A DNA stretch of 64,000 nt from Albula goreensis (lineage: Eukaryota; Chordata; Actinopteri; Albuliformes; Albulidae): NCBI GenBank assembly GCA_022829145.1, contig CM040747.1, forward strand, positions 33,868,052-33,932,051, read 5' to 3'. Under the pieces are notes generated by a model. It was given only the letters and a program-made list of their open reading frames with translations. It ran no database searches and was not told the DNA's origin. Positions 1-18,262 of the stretch are shown in pieces; the stretch's first letter is position 1; each line of letters opens with the position of its first letter. Made by a program: the position numbers and the translations under genes.

Positions 1-3000
1 ACCATCGTGCTACACTGTTGGTGCTCCTGCTCCGTTCTGCAATGGCTGGGGTGTCTGGTGGACATAGTTACAGTTGTTTCACAAACCACATGGTGTTACC
101 TGACCGGTCATCCCTCAATCCCTTACCGTCACTGCCAAAAAGGAGTGAGTTAGGAGTCAGTTGCATGATATGGTGAATATGTATTAGTTAATTTATATTT
201 TTAACCCAGGAAGTCAACACAGGGAAAAGGCATGGGGTCTAGGGTTGTGTAATGAACACAGTGAGCGAACCCAGTGAACATTTTATCCATCAAGCAGAAA
301 CATCGACGGCACATACATTCCGTCACTGCGCCCGGGGCTCGGATTTTAATTATTTACATATTTTTAATTTGGTCTAAGAGTTTGAGTGCCCATACCATCT
401 CATTAAGCACTACTTCCAGCAGGGACTCAAGTTTTTCCCCGGGTCTTAAATCGAAGTACTACCCAAGCTCAATCCTGTTGAGCTCCGGCTATATATCGTT
501 AAAAGGCTATAGGGTGCCGTAACCGCCGAGGAGCTTTCCAGGGGAGGGACGCTTTATTGCGCTGCTACCGAGTAGAAACTCCATTTGATGGATTCATAAA
601 TACTTCATTCAGTGGTTCTAAGAGGCTCATTGCGTGAGGCGGCGCAGAGCCTCCCTAACAGGCTAACAGGTTGCGCTCACGCCGGGCCTCAGGTTAGCCT
701 GATTTACGGCCTAAACCATTTAGCCGCTCCTCAAATACAATGTCACATTTACGGCTCCAGATGGATTCCCTCTCTCCGCAGACAGCCCGGCCGTATATCA
801 GAGCCTGGAACGGCCCCCAAGGATCTCCGCTCTTTCACAGCTGCTTTGGTGAAATTTAAATGTGAATTAATAAAAGTCCGTTGGGGGACGGATGAGAAAG
901 CAGGGGGAGCAGTAGGAGAGGCCATCTTCATCTTCAAGGCCATTGTCGTCTTCCGTTTGAAATCTTTTCAGCCTGCCAGGGGGTCACACTCCTGCTGACG
1001 GCATTATGGGATTGAGGTGGGGGATATTCTGCTCCCTGTGTTCTTGTTTGTCTTCATACCTCTTTTCCTTCCTGGTTAGTGAAACAATTTCAGGGCGTGG
1101 GGCCCTTGGATTAAAACGCGCACTAAGCGAGTCTGAAGTACAGGAGTCCCTTTCAACAAACCGGACCAGCAGGTACGCTTTATCGGGAGCGGAGTCGGTC
1201 TGGCGGGGGTCTGAGGAGGCAGGTGTGGTGTCCGCCTTGTGACTGGCCGCTAGACAATAATTATCCCTTCCTGGTGCTTCAGTTTGAGTTAGCAATGTCA
1301 ATTGGTTTAGCTAAGAAATTGACAAGGCAGGGCAATGAAATTAAGACAGCATAAATTTTATTGCTACAGACATTATGAATGTTGGTACTGGGTTTAGAGT
1401 AATTCAAGTCTAAAGAATACAAAGCACTAGCTTGTAAAATAAATTCTCGGGAGACTTGTTGCTAAAAAAGGTTTATTTATTAAATGTTCTTATCCATGGT
1501 GGTACTTTCATTAAAAATCTTACTGCTTTACAAATTTAGTTATGTACCAATGCTTTTCAGGTGAAGCTTCTACCCTTTGGGTGTGACAGTCGTATGCTAT
1601 ATGGGAATCAAGCCTGCAACCCCCCAACGCCCATTTTTAATCCATCATGCTTTGCACTGCATTATCTCACCCAAAAAGCCTTAAGGGGAGGGGATCTGGC
1701 ATTGGCCAACGTGTGTAGCAGACATCATACCAGGAACAATCTGTGTGCTGGTTACAGATTTTTAAGCAGCACAATTGTATGTGAATGTGTGTCTTTTGAC
1801 TGTGTGTTTTTGTGCATTTACGTGTAAGTATAGTTGTATGTATATGTGTGGGTTTATTATATATGGAAATGTTTTATATATAAGCATAAAACATTTACGC
1901 ATATACAGACTCACACATCCACACATGCAGGCATGCTTTTAATCATTCACATTCACAAACATATATTCACATACAGTTTGTGAATGTATGATTACCTGTT
2001 TAACGTGTGCCTGTGCGAGTGTGTGTACTTGTGGATGTCTGTGACAGTATTACATTGCTGCTGGCGATTGGGGGTTCTCACAGGTCCATTGGATCAACAC
2101 CACAGACAGCACCAAGGGCAGACTCTCCACCTTCAGAATGAAGGACAGGGCTGGTGCTCAAATCCGACAGGACCATGTAGCCATAGATACGAGTGCTCAT
2201 AATGTCAGCATCGCAGTCATCTTGTCCGAGATCCACTAGAATGTCAGGATTGACACTTTCTAGCAAGGGACCCAAATATTTTGTGCAGGTCAGCTTTATT
2301 TCTGACAAAGTTTGCCGGTTTCCTCAGTAAAATCTTCAGCCGAAGACACAACAAGGAAGTTTCTGAGATTAGAAATAAATTAATTTCACTGGAGAATCTA
2401 ATCAGCATGAGCTGCTAATTATGATAAGAACTGAACTGATTTGACAGGATGCTAGAAAAGTCTACCGACAGATGTCATCTGAGTTACCAACTCATTTCAA
2501 AGTGAGAATCCGTGTGTCACTCAGATTCCGATTAACGGTCAACCATAATTATTAATCATAAAAAGATTCATTACATCTGATGTGATTCAGATGCCACCGT
2601 GAGTTATTGTTAATGATTAATGAATCGCTTGTGAAAGCAGGGATATCATCTGGCCCTTGAACAAGTGAACATCCTGCTATAAAACCCAGCTACTGAATAC
2701 ACAGGTCCATATTTATCGCTGTTTCTCACGCTGGCTTCCACCATATACATTCTACAAGCTGACCAGATATTTAACTCCTGTTGCTTAAGTTATTTGGCCA
2801 GCTGCCTCAGAAATATAATATAAATATTATAAGGGGGCTTGCGAGTTCTGTTCCTATCTGTCATAAGTCGATTTTCAGTAATTTTATACCTAAAGGAAGT
2901 CACACCTTAAGTGTTTTTCAAGTTTGGGGTTAAAATGAAACAGTAGAGAACAATTTGTTATCTTTATTTCTTATGTCTGAACCAACCTGCATCAAAAATA

Positions 3001-6000
3001 TAATATAAATATATTTATAAAAAGGCATCAAAAGGGAATACTTACAATTTCAACAACGGCATCGACAAAATGTACCCAGTTTGAATGAAAGGTCTACATC
3101 ATTGCCTGATGGTTTCTATCCGACCATCAATGAACTGAATTAATCAATTGCATCTTATAGTCCCTGAAACTCCATTTTATGAGAATGCTTTGTCTGATGT
3201 GTGTTTTGTGAGTTTGGACATCAACATTCAAGTAGTGGTTAGTAACATAAATCAGTTCCATCCACAACTGCAACCCCAGAATCTTAACAAGCTGTTAATT
3301 GCTCATAATTGTTTCAATTGTTCATGCTTTTCATGATTAGAGAGATAATTTGCCATCATAGCTATGCATGTCATGAAGAAAAAGCTCCAATATTCACACT
3401 GTGCCATATTGCAGGTAATCGCATAACGACAAAGTAAAATGTTTTAACTCATATTAAAGACCGAGGTGATTCTGGACATGTGACCAGCTAAATCTAACCA
3501 TTTGGTAGATTATGAAGGATTCAAAGACAAAGCTAATTATAATGAGCCAAACCTGCATTGTGTTACTAAGCATAAGGAAAAAAATCAGGAGTTAATCTTA
3601 TTTTCAATGTATTGATTTTATAATTTGATCAGCTATAAAAACTTCTTTTTGTTTTGTTTGCAAAATCACATAGACACAGTGTGAATATAGGAGCTTTTTC
3701 TTCATGGTTGGATTAAAAACCAGCAAACCAGTAAACCCCCTGGACCGATGCTGGGAACCACTGATATAAATAATGACAGCATAAAGATGGAAAATTTGGT
3801 GTGGCTAATTGTGTCACGTTTTTCCCTTTAATGGATTAACTCCAGGCTGGTCGCTGGCCTCGGCGCCCTGTGATGACCTGCTAATTGCTCCTGACAGTGA
3901 GATGGGCGAGCGAGGACTCAGCCCCTGCCATCTGCCGCAGGCCGCCGCTGCCGCGGGTCGGGTGATCAACAGCCCACTGTAGGTCAGTGTGCCAGACCAC
4001 CCCCCTTCCCCCCACAGCTAACCTTGTTTCAGCACACATATGAGCGAGCATGAGGCTAGATGAAGCGGAGGGACGGAAAACGTCACTCAAGATAAGGACG
4101 TAACCAAACAAACGTACGTCAGTGGGACAGAAGCAGGCCGGAGGGGTAATCCCACTTCTGACACCACGACCGTCCATCTCTCCGTGTTTCAAAGCTGGCG
4201 TTAAATGCGCTCGGACTGTGGAGACGGCAGGACATGCTACTGGCTGGCTGGATACAGGACACACAAAAGAACAACGGGGACAGATGACTGGTGAGATTAT
4301 GCTTGTCTTTCTCTTTCAGTTCCCAGTTTTTGCCATAGAACACAGTGGCAGGGTACATGATTCATAATCTTATGCCTGAGTTGACTAAGGCTAAGGTGCA
4401 TATCATTTCAGGATCTGACCATCTGCTACCCTATACCACTGATTCTTACCTTTCTGAAATCACACTTTTATTTTAGCCATTCCTTACCTGTAGCGTAGCC
4501 ATTGCTAATTCATTTACAGATCAAATAATGCACATGCTTTTTTATTTTAATCTTATTTTTAACCTGTATTTAACTAGAAAGACCCACAGAGGTCAAGGGA
4601 TATTATGCTATGGATGAGCTCACCGTTTCTAAACATTTTACAGGCACATATTTTATCACATGTAAGTAAGACGCTAACATTCCTGTCTTCGACATTTTGT
4701 TGTTCTCGCCTCTGTTGTTCAGGCCACACAGAGGTTTGACAGAAGCTTTGCGAGAGGAATCGGCTGGTTACTCCCTAGAGCTTGGAGCCACCTGGGTCCA
4801 CCCTTGCAACGATGGGAAAGGCTGAGCTCTCAGGTAAACACCTGCGGTGTGTGGCTCCGTAGGTAAATATTAGCTCTTTCATTGCAGTCGCTCAGAAGGG
4901 GGGGAAGGCGTAGAGTAAGTGAGGGTAAATGCCTGCCTGAAGACCGTGCTTCTGAGTCGGAGGAACGTACACACCTAAGATAGAGGTAGACAGCTCAGTT
5001 TTGTGCAGCGAATGGTTTTGGACCTTCCTCGAACTTCATCATGCCGCAAACAGAAGCATCAGAAGAAAGGACAGGTTTAAGTTCACCAAGGCAACTCTGT
5101 CCCTCTCTCTCCATTGCAGGTAAATATATAAATATATACTGGGGAGGGGAGATTGGGGGGACTCTGAACATTCATCTTAACTTTTACTTAGCACTGAACG
5201 AGAGTGTTATGCTTTTTTTCTCTGCAAAAACACCATGGGGGTTCTTTTTCACAACTACTGACCTCGCCAAACTGTGTCGGTAAGGATAAACAGTAACGCT
5301 TGCATTTACTTGTGGGCCAAAATTAAGATCAAACGGTGACTGAGTAACAAGCATTGCCTGGAAAGAACGATTTCGCAATGTCAAGCCGCTGCTTTGCTCA
5401 GAGTAATTATTCATAACAAGTGTCAGGTTTTTCAGACGACTGAGCTAATTGGCTTCCGTGATGCTTACAGCGACGGCTAAAGAAACAGATGTTGTGAGGG
5501 CACCTGCTACGGGGGCGTGAGTCTGCAGGGGGCTTGAGCTTGAGAGATTAAGGTTAATTCTGACCGAAGCTCTTGTGTGACACTCAGCGTTACTACGGCT
5601 TTGCCATGCGGACAGACATCAGATGAGACCGAAGGTTTTAAACCGTTATCATCTCTGACGTAAATATCAGAAAATGTGTCAGCTTACATTTTACTCTGCG
5701 ACTAACGCGGCCAAACAGTGTTCACTACTTCCAAAATTGTAAATAACAGACATATGATTCGTATAGTTTTCTGGCTTGGCTTGTTTTTTCAAAGAAATCC
5801 CCGCTTCCCCCTTTTTTTCGACAAAGTTTCTAATCAGCAACCGTACTTCTCATGTCAGAGCTTGATTAAATAATTCGCTCAAGCTGTAGCCCACTCTCAG
5901 TCTGCAACCCAAGCTGGCTCCCAACAAACTGATTGAATTTTTATTGCATCAAATTACGTGCTGTGAGAACTGCGCATTCTAATATTCGCAGTCCTGCATC

Positions 6001-6129
6001 CAGACGGGTGGCCATGATGGAATTTTTTGGGTTTGAGTGATTGAATAGTGATTGAGGTTTTAGCAATGACTTGCTACTAGTAATGAGTTGCTACTGATTG
6101 CTGTGTCAGTGTTGATTGTTCCGATTTGT
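1..6129. other. Non-coding upstream region
   Basis: No exon with a family I recognise was found here. Reading frames are short and mostly overlap each other on both strands. The stretch at 1800-2010 is rich in TG/CA and AT and contains small inverted copies of a 'cacaaacatat' type sequence. A 335-bp inverted-repeat element (3372-3706) is listed separately. A first exon of the NRAC-like gene at 8644 could lie here: short ATG openings that run into GT donors occur at 4811 and 5041, but both end in phase 1 while the next exon needs phase 0. Confidence 0.5.
3372..3706. mobile_element. Inverted-repeat element (MITE-like), 335 bp
   Basis: A 32-bp sequence at 3372-3403 returns as its reverse complement at 3675-3706 with a single mismatch. 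The two arms enclose about 271 bp of AT-rich DNA with no coding potential. Terminal inverted repeats of this length around a short non-coding centre are typical of non-autonomous DNA transposons. I see no clear target-site duplication outside the arms, so the family is unknown and the ends may lie a few bases further out. Confidence 0.6.
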
Positions 6130-6985
6130 AAGGGAATGTGTGGTGTTCAGTTGTTAGGGGAACATAGGGTGTTCAGTTGTCAGGGGAGCATGTGGTGTTC
6201 AGTTGTTAGGGGAACATGTGGTGTTCAGATGTTAGGGGAACATATGGTGTTCAGTTGTCAGTTGTTAGGGGAACATGTGGTGTTCAGTTGTTAGGGGAAC
6301 ATGTGGTGTTCAGTTGTCAGGGGAGCATGTGGTGTTCAGTTGTTAGGGGAGCATGTGGTGTTCAGATGTTAGGGGAACATGTGGTGTTCAGTTGTTAGGG
6401 GAACATGTGGTGTTCAGTTGTTAGGGGGCGTGTGGTGTTCAGTTGTTAAGGGAACATGGGTGGTGTTCAGTTGTTAGGGGAACATGTGGTGTTCAGTTGT
6501 TAAGGGAATATGTGGTGTTCAGTAGTTAGGGGAACATGTGGTGTTGAGTTGTTGGGGACCATGTGGTGTTCAGTAGTTAGGGGAACATGTGGTGTTCAGT
6601 TGTCAGGGGAGCATGTGGTGTTCAGTAGTTGGGGGACCATGTGGTGTTCAGATGTTAGGGGAACATGTGGTGTTCAGTTGTTAGGGGAATGTGTGGTGTT
6701 CAGTTGTTAGGGGAACATGTGGTGTTCAGTTGTTAGGGAGATGTGGTGTTCAGTTGTTAGGGGAACATGTGGTGTTCAGTTGTTAGGGGAACGTGTGGTG
6801 TTCAGTAGTTAGGGGAATGTGTGGTGTTCAGTTGTTAGGGGAACGTGTGGTGTTCAGATGTTAAGGGGAACATGTGGTGTTCAGTTGTTAGGGGAACGTG
6901 TGGTGTTCAGTTGTTAGGGGAACATGTGGTGTTCAGTTGTTAGGGGAACGGGTGGTGTTCAGTTGTTAGGGGAACGGGTGGTGTC
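6130..6985. repeat. Minisatellite, 26-bp unit, about 30 copies
   Basis: A tandem array of a 26-bp unit built from GTTCAGTTGTTAGGGG followed by AACATGTGGT. Units vary by single bases (cagttg/cagatg/cagtag, aacatg/aacgtg/aatgtg), and a few are shortened. The array has open frames on the + strand reading MWCSVVRGTCGVQLLGEHV; this is only the repeat read through three units (78 bp) and is not taken as a gene. Confidence 0.95.
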
Positions 6986-7025
6986 ATTAGTGGTTGAGGT
7001 GTCACTGGCAATTGTGCAATCAGTG

Positions 7026-7440
7026 GTACTTAGTAATGAGACAGGGCTCTGAGATCAGGGGTACAAAACCCAGCCTCGCCATTGCCGGCTATGGCCAGAG
7101 GTCCACATTAGGTGAGGCAACAATTGGCCCAGCCTTGCCGGGGATAATAGGGGGTGATAAGCTAGCTAAGTCCGGTGGTCTCATCGCTATAGCGCCCACT
7201 CTGGTCCTTTTGTGCGCCTGTGGCGGCACGAACTGAGGGTGCGCTGATTGGGTCTTCCTCCGACGGCAGTGTGCGATTATAGGTGTGGCTGCAGAGTGTA
7301 TAGGAGCGAGACGGAGGAGTCACATGCTTGGCCTCTCCTCCCAAAGCCGGCAGAGTGGGTGCTGTGGTGAGGTCTGGCTTGGTTGAGTCGGGTTGGGAAA
7401 AAATATAAAATGAAAGATAAGTAAATAAATAAATAATGAT
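7026..7440 (+). mobile_element. SINE-like retroposon remnant
   Basis: The block begins near the phrase ctctgagatcaggggtacaa, continues through a GC-rich body (cattgccggctatggccaga at about 7080) and ends in an A-rich tail with aaataaataaataa at about 7421-7436. A GC-rich body with a short-motif A-rich tail fits a fish SINE or another non-LTR derivative. The body resembles a repeat I remember as common in fish genomes. No promoter boxes were confirmed. Confidence 0.5.
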
Positions 7441-8643
7441 AAAAGCTGTGAAAGGGCTCATCCTGAGTTAACAGTTTCCACTGAATGACAGTTCCATGAG
7501 AGCTGAATGCTCTTTACGGTGACGAAAAACACTTTAAATAATGTCAACATCATCCATTTTGACAGTGTCTGTCCAGAGGTAAGATTTAACTTCACAGTTA
7601 AGCTCCATGGTAATTGGACACTGTCTTCAAAAAACATTTGTAGTATAAATGTTAAGCAGCTCCGCTACGAACTGAAGGATTGTAGCTTTGATTTGCAACG
7701 GTATTACACTATTATACCAAAGCTACCTGACCAGATTTGCTTCAGCGTTTCAGTATCGGCTTTTTCACATTCTTGTCTCATTGTGTCCAACAGCCTTTTT
7801 GCGTCAATGTGTCTCGGCGCTGTCCATGTGGTTCCCCCCCGGGTCCTTCTGCGATCCTCTTCATGGAGACTCCACTACCCAGAGTGCAGTGTGGCATCGG
7901 AATAACCCACCTCACACCTGGACGGACCTCACCTCTTTTCCTCAGCCACACAACGACGCCCAGCATGAGGTGCTACGCCCATTCCAAACAAAACAGCAGC
8001 ATGGAGCAGACAGCTAAATCAGGGAGCCATATAGCTAAACACACGGATGAGCATGCATTCGTACGATAATTACTATAGATACTATAACCTTCTGGACTTG
8101 AGCCTCCTCTTCATGGATGTACAAAGTTCAAACAAAACGAAAGATGAGTTGCTAATCGGGTACAAAAAGGGAAAAACTGGGAATTATGTCTTGTGATTGA
8201 AAGGGTTTGGAGGATTTTCTCTGGTTTTCAGTAAAAAATAGGGGAGTCCAAGATGATAAGTTAGTTAGACAGGGTTATCATTAAGCAGTGAAAGAGCATG
8301 CTTTTCATTGCATGCTATTCCTCCATCTATTTTATTCATTCTCAGACCAAGTCAGAGACCACACCCATAATACTGTGCAAAGCACTTGTGGACTAATATG
8401 CACCAATTACAAACTTTCTTTTACTGTATTAGCAGATATAAGTATAATTGGATGAGGTAGATCATAAATACCAAGTGTAAACCTTTTAACGTTGTATTTA
8501 TCTTTGTAAGGCTCTTTGTGTTACAATGTGTATAAGAGGTGTATCATATATGCAGTTAAATGAAATATATTTAATTAAACATCTAAATTATATTCCCAAG
8601 TCAGTATTCTGTGGGTTCTCTCCCCCCAACCCTTTTTGCTTAG
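7441..8643. other. Non-coding stretch before the NRAC-like exon
   Basis: Three overlapping reading frames of 109-132 codons cover 7507-8069, but none has a recognisable motif or good splice context, so I treat them as chance. The 3' end (8616-8643) is a strong polypyrimidine tract and AG acceptor for the exon that follows. Confidence 0.4.
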
Positions 8644-10503
8644 GTGCAGCCATGCAAAGTTCCTACCTCCATCCTGAGAAGCAGAAGCAGGTCCGGCCCA
8701 ACCAGCCTGGGACCATGCCAGGGGCGGAGATCGGATCGGCGAGTTCGTTTCAGCGAGCCCGAGTTCACAGTTTACAGTAAGAAATGGCACAGTTTCATGA
8801 GGTCAAAGATCAGGGGTCAACACCACTCCGCAGAGGGACTCTTTCGGTCCCCTTTCGGTTTCTTAAACTCCGCTCACAAAATCCCACTGGACCACGGCAA
8901 TGGCGAGAGCAGAAGGACGTTCAATCGATATGAGTGTCAATCGATAACGTACCGCCTCCCAACAACACTGCCCTTAACTCACCGCATTGACGGTTTTTTA
9001 ACATGGAGATTGCGTTCTGAAATTATACATAAACCAACATAGTCTGGAATAAGGGCCGTGCTTCACGTATCTTAAAAAGCCCAGCTGGTTCACCTAGAAT
9101 CACAAATACCTTTGATGTGAAACAAGTCCTTCAATCAACACTTTAGATTGAAAGGCATGGTCCACTGGCAATGGCTAACAGTGTCGTTAAACGGGAGCTA
9201 CAGCTTAAAATCAAAATTCAATGATACATTGATCTGTCAAGCAACAGTGGAGAGAAGATAAAATTGCAAAGTAATAAAACTGAAAAGTAGTAAAACTTGT
9301 CTTTTGGGAGAATCTGTCACAGACAGCAGATGGATATCTATTGGATTGCTACATGGTATTTGGTGCTTCTTTATCGTATAATTGGTGAACAGATGCTTTT
9401 AATAGCAAATACTGATTTGCGCATGCAGTTCTCCTCTACGCTCATCCACTACAAACCTGTAAACGTTTCATAGCAGGACTATTAAGCTCCAGTCCTGGTG
9501 TACCTCAGTGACTGCAGCCCTGCGTCCGAAATCTCACACTAATCAGTGCCAACTAAATTCGAACAAAAGCGTACTGCTCTTACATTAACGTAGTGCCTAC
9601 TACACAGTGCAGTACGCAAGTTTTCGGACATACCACCATAGATATAACGCTACTTTCTTCAGTCTGATAGCAAGAAGTGTACAGCTGACGTACATCGTTC
9701 ATCAAACTTCAAAGAACTCTGCCGTCTTCTTCTTTGGTATCTATCCACCCTATGGCCTTGTGGGATAGCGCAGCGTGCAGTCCTTGCAAACTGCAGAATT
9801 TTACCGGAAGCAGTACGCCGTCCAGGTAACGCTCACCGGTTTGAGATTTGGATACTACATACTATGCGTAATGAGTTTCGCCTACTATACAGGGCGTAGT
9901 GTGCGTTACGGACGCGGCCCAGGTGTTTGCCCCAACCTCACATTGCACCACCTGATTTCACTGATTGTGTCACCTCCTGAACCATGTTGGTCAGGGATGT
10001 CAAACTCCAATCCTGGACAGCCATACTGTCCGCATGTTTTTGTTGTGTCTTTCAAGCGACAGTCATTTTAGGCCTTAGAATCCAGGTGTGCGGACTCTAT
10101 AGACAATTGTTGGTTTAAAAAAGAAATTGAGCCTGAAACACACCAAAAACCTGCAGACACTGCGGCACTCAAGGACTGGAGTTCAACAGCACTGCTGTAG
10201 GGAAATCAATGACTAGAGCTGAATAGTCAAGCTTTATGGTTCAATATGCAACAGGCTCTCTGAGGTATAGCCCTGCATGAAAGAATGGGTGAGACTTATC
10301 ATACCGTAACTCTCCCCTCCTTCTGCATTTCAGCATACAACCGCGGCCCTAGGCGTCCTCACCTGATCCTGCTGATCTACCCGGTCCTTCTGCTGTCCGT
10401 CCTGGCGGTGGCGCTGCTTAGCGTGAGCTGGCACCGGTCCCCGAGGCACTGGGAGGGCCTCCAGGCTGCATTCGAGAAGTTGGCTTGGGGCTGGTGGCTC
10501 TGA
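8644..10503 (+). CDS. NRAC-like small membrane protein (C14orf180 orthologue), 3' two coding exons
   Basis: Exons: 8644-8776 and 10334-10503 (stop TGA at 10501). The 5' exon has a pyrimidine-rich acceptor and a GTAAGA donor; the junction is phase 1 and the joined frame stays open to the stop. The upstream exon with the start codon was not found, so the model is 5'-partial. The joined protein reads PTSILRSRSRSG, then RRVRFSEPEFTVY, then a basic RGPRRPH, one hydrophobic segment (LILLIYPVLLLSVLAVALL) and a short tail ending WGWWL. This order (SILK/R motif, RRVxF-EP motif, single membrane segment) matches human C14orf180/NRAC as I recall it, a membrane protein linked to adipose and heart expression. 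The tmem179 neighbour, as in human 14q32.33, supports the call. RVRF also fits a protein phosphatase 1 docking motif (inference). Confidence 0.75.
9470..9920. mobile_element. MITE-like DNA transposon in the NRAC-like intron
   Basis: The left end near 9517-9540 (ctgcgtccgaaatctcacac) and the right end near 9893-9920 (gtgtgcgttacggacgcggc) are imperfect inverted repeats over roughly 25 bp. Internal sequence repeats the pattern gcctactacacagtgcag / gcctactatacagggcg near both ends. It carries no transposase. The 40 bp before it (aagctccagtcctggtg) look like the end of a second, different repeat. Confidence 0.6.
9990..10200. mobile_element. Short fold-back repeat
   Basis: The sequence starts gatgtcaaactccaatcctg and ends with the inverted form aaggactggagttcaacagc. 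Inner arms also pair (catgtttttg / caaaaacctg). It is about 200 bp, non-coding, and fits a hAT-like MITE of a kind common in fish. It lies in the intron just before the last NRAC-like exon. Confidence 0.6.
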
Positions 10504-11261
10504 CTCCCCCTGCAATGACAGCCCTACACCAGAGGGGGAGCTCTAGCACACTAGGGTTGCTTTTACCTGATCTCAGATATTTCAGAACCTTGTCCAACAG
10601 ATTCCTCTATGCCACTTTCTGGACTCTGTGGTAAGATTTGCACAAATTACACCACCGCGGCGCCGTCTCAGTCCAGGGCATCCATTGAATGCAATGATTC
10701 TTCATGTCAGGCAACGACTCCATCTATCCAGATAAGAGATACATGCCTTCAAAAGCTTATATGAACTTGTCTTTTACCAAAGCAGGTTTGTTTCTCACTG
10801 CTCTTTGGTCTGTCTTCATGATTAAACAGGTGTCCACACTTCAGCTTTAGGGCCCCCCCATGTGACTGCCTCCTTCTGTCACTCAATTCATCTCACAAAA
10901 AGATCTTTTCAAAAGGAACAGTCATGGAACCAAATCACACAGACAGACAATGCCGAGGAAACCAAGGGCAACTGTGCAGAGGAAATAAAACAAAATCCGT
11001 ACCAAGATATAAAGACGTATAACTGTGAACTACATAGGTAATGACTGTTCTAAATATTTAGTTTATGAGTGTAAAAAAAAGAAATACAGGGGTATATATT
11101 CAAATATATGTATAGAAAAGGGTTAAACACCCTTTAGTGAGACTGGCCTTCACTAGTTCTGTGGTGATATTAGGTTGAGAGGCCTTCTCATAATCAGTGG
11201 ACTTGCTGCCACCTGCTGGACTGTAAGTGTAATAGCACTGTAGTAATAATGACTTGTGTAG

Positions 11262-11732
11262 TACACACAGTGGGATCTTAAAGTATTGAGACCACTAGTG
11301 GAAGAGCTTCTATTTCGCATTCTTTTACAATTTAATACATTTTTTAAATCACAAATGATATTAACAATTTACGTGAAAGGTTGTATCTTTGAAAAACATG
11401 AATTCTTCATGAATGTCTTAGTTTTCAGTGTCCCCCTTTTGCTTTAACGACAGGGTGCACTGGAGCTGGCATGGACTCCACAAGTTTGAGCGAAACCTGA
11501 TGATACATGTTATCCCATGGTCTTTAAGTACACAAAACTTTCTTGGCCTTCAAGTTCTCCGATAAATGTCCGATGGTGTCTGACCTTTTCCGCAAAGGGA
11601 TTGACAGGGTCAGTGTCACACATTTGCTTAAATGTTTCAAATTCCTAAAACGTTCTGATTATTTCAGGGTTTCATGAAAAAGGTTTGAAGAAATAAATGT
11701 TCAATGTGGTCTGACTTTTGGACCCTATTGTA
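11262..11732 (-). mobile_element. Degraded Tc1/mariner-like element
   Basis: The ends are imperfect inverted repeats: cagtgggatcttaaagtatt with gagaccac at the left, and gtggtctgacttttggaccc at the right. Both ends abut TA. On the - strand the middle reads KLVESMPAPVHPVVKAKGGH, which resembles the C-terminal end of Tc1-like transposases. At 471 bp most of the transposase gene is missing, so this is an inactive fossil or deletion derivative. Confidence 0.7.
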
Positions 11733-12077
11733 CGGTTTATTCCTCTATACTTGTGGAATTATATCCACAGCCATGACATGAGAGGTATAAGTAATGGATT
11801 TACTCTTTGTTTTAATGTTGTTCTGCAAGAATTTTGGATTAATGCAGGATTACTACGTATAGATTAACAGGAAGACCAAAAGCCAGGCATACATAGCTAT
11901 GTACCCAGGGAACTATAGTTAAGAAGACTTAACTGTGGTTAGTTAATCTGACTGACTGTGCAGTTTCTGTAGCCGTGGCTATGTTGCATGTTGCTGTTCT
12001 ACAACACTGTCAAATCCATGAGGTTGTTTTTTTATATATTTTCCAGTATGCGATTGTGACTCTGTCCCTGTTATACA

Positions 12078-12083
12078 AATAAA
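12078..12083 (+). promoter_or_regulatory. Poly(A) signal AATAAA, + strand
   Basis: Canonical hexamer followed within 30 bp by a T-rich stretch (cttttttattt), as expected downstream of a cleavage site. It probably ends the NRAC-like transcript. It faces an equivalent signal on the other strand at 12112-12117. Confidence 0.5.
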
Positions 12084-12111
12084 AACTCAGGAATATGAAA
12101 TATGTCACTTT

Positions 12112-12117
12112 TTTATT
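12112..12117 (-). promoter_or_regulatory. Poly(A) signal AATAAA, - strand (tmem179)
   Basis: TTTATT on the + strand gives AATAAA on the - strand. It lies about 1.34 kb past the tmem179 stop codon. Reading on along the - strand, a T-rich sequence (gagtttttatttg) follows, which is itself the complement of the + strand signal region. Confidence 0.5.
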
Positions 12118-13455
12118 TGAAACAAATAAGACACAAAACAATCTCTGGATAGTAAGTAGTGATTCAACACAAGGTTTGGTCAAACACATTTATAGGTAGA
12201 TGGGGAAAATGCGTTTGAGGATACATTGCAAAACAATATGATGCAACACGTGACCGAAAAGGATCTACTTCATTATAGAGACGTTCACAGAAAATGGCAC
12301 CTTCCACAATTCTGTACAACAGCTGTGAAATAAATACTGTTCTGACTGAAATGAAAATGTATACAATGGTTCGTACAAAATTGGGATACTTTGCAGGTGA
12401 AACCGCAAGGGAGAAATAAACTTTTATAAACAAATTATTGTGACGAACACACTCGTGTAGATAGCAATCCATGCTCTTGTGAAAGCAGGCTTGATAAATC
12501 ATCTCGTCTGTAATGTCAACACGTGGCGTTGGCTCAGTTGAAAATAAATGGCATGAAGAGAGACTCTGCAGAAAAGATAGCTATTTTTGATAGCGTTCAA
12601 ATAAAACTGAATTACTTTTTTTTTATTTTGCTAACTGAGCAATTTCCACCTGCCGTAAAAGGTTTTCAAAGACACTGGAAACTCAAATGTGTGTTTGCCT
12701 TTTACCTTTGTGCATTTCACACTGTGTGCAAACTAATTTTTTTATGTAAATATTGTTGCTGGCGTATTAAATACCGATTCAGGAGATGATTTAGGAGTAA
12801 TACCTGAAAGATAAACGTTATTTATTAGTATGAAAATCCTGTATACCTCCTTGCACTAATACTGGCTTTTACCAGTGTTTTTCCCCTTCTCCATCTCTTA
12901 CTCCAATGTCATTTTAAGGTGGGGTCCACATCCTAATGCCTTTTTTTATATCTATGGTGGTACAAATATATCCACAGGGCATGCTGGGATGCGATCAGAA
13001 TGCTAAACGTTTTGCGGTTTTCCTTGAGAGCTATGTACAAATAGCTTGCACTGACACACCATCTTTCAGACAAGTTTGCTCCCGTTTTGTGGATGGTACA
13101 CCTCACACACTGGACTCAGTCCACAAACTCCTCCAATAAAAATACAAAATTAAACTAAAAACCGAAAATGGTGATGAACATCTAATTATCTACAGTTTTT
13201 CGAAATGGAGATACAGTGCGTTGTCCACAGAAGCATGTTCCATAATCCATAAGTAGGGGCCACAGCACGTATGACACACGTCTCGTTCACAGTAATCGAA
13301 TTAAGATGATGTACAGACTGCTGGACGTGTGGCTCACCAGAAAGTCCTGTTGTCCTCAGCTGAACTCTAAGCTAGTACTGGTAGTGATGGAATCTTGTGA
13401 GGGACACATACCCAGTTAGATGGTGGGGGAGGGCAGGGATAGAAAGGGGCGGGGC
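12118..13455 (-). other. Probable tmem179 3' UTR
   Basis: The stretch between the tmem179 stop codon and the - strand AATAAA at 12117-12112 contains no further coding exon. It is AT-rich and has no obvious repeat. Treating it as 3' UTR is an inference. Confidence 0.45.

Positions 13456-18262
<4,807 letters not shown>

Larger units (their letters stand above)
10504..12105 (+). other. Probable 3' UTR of the NRAC-like gene
   Basis: After the TGA at 10501 no further coding exon is seen. The first well-placed AATAAA I see on this strand that also sits at a logical gene boundary is 12078-12083, giving a UTR of about 1.6 kb that would include the Tc1-like fossil at 11262-11732. This UTR extent is an inference from the signal alone. 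Confidence 0.4.
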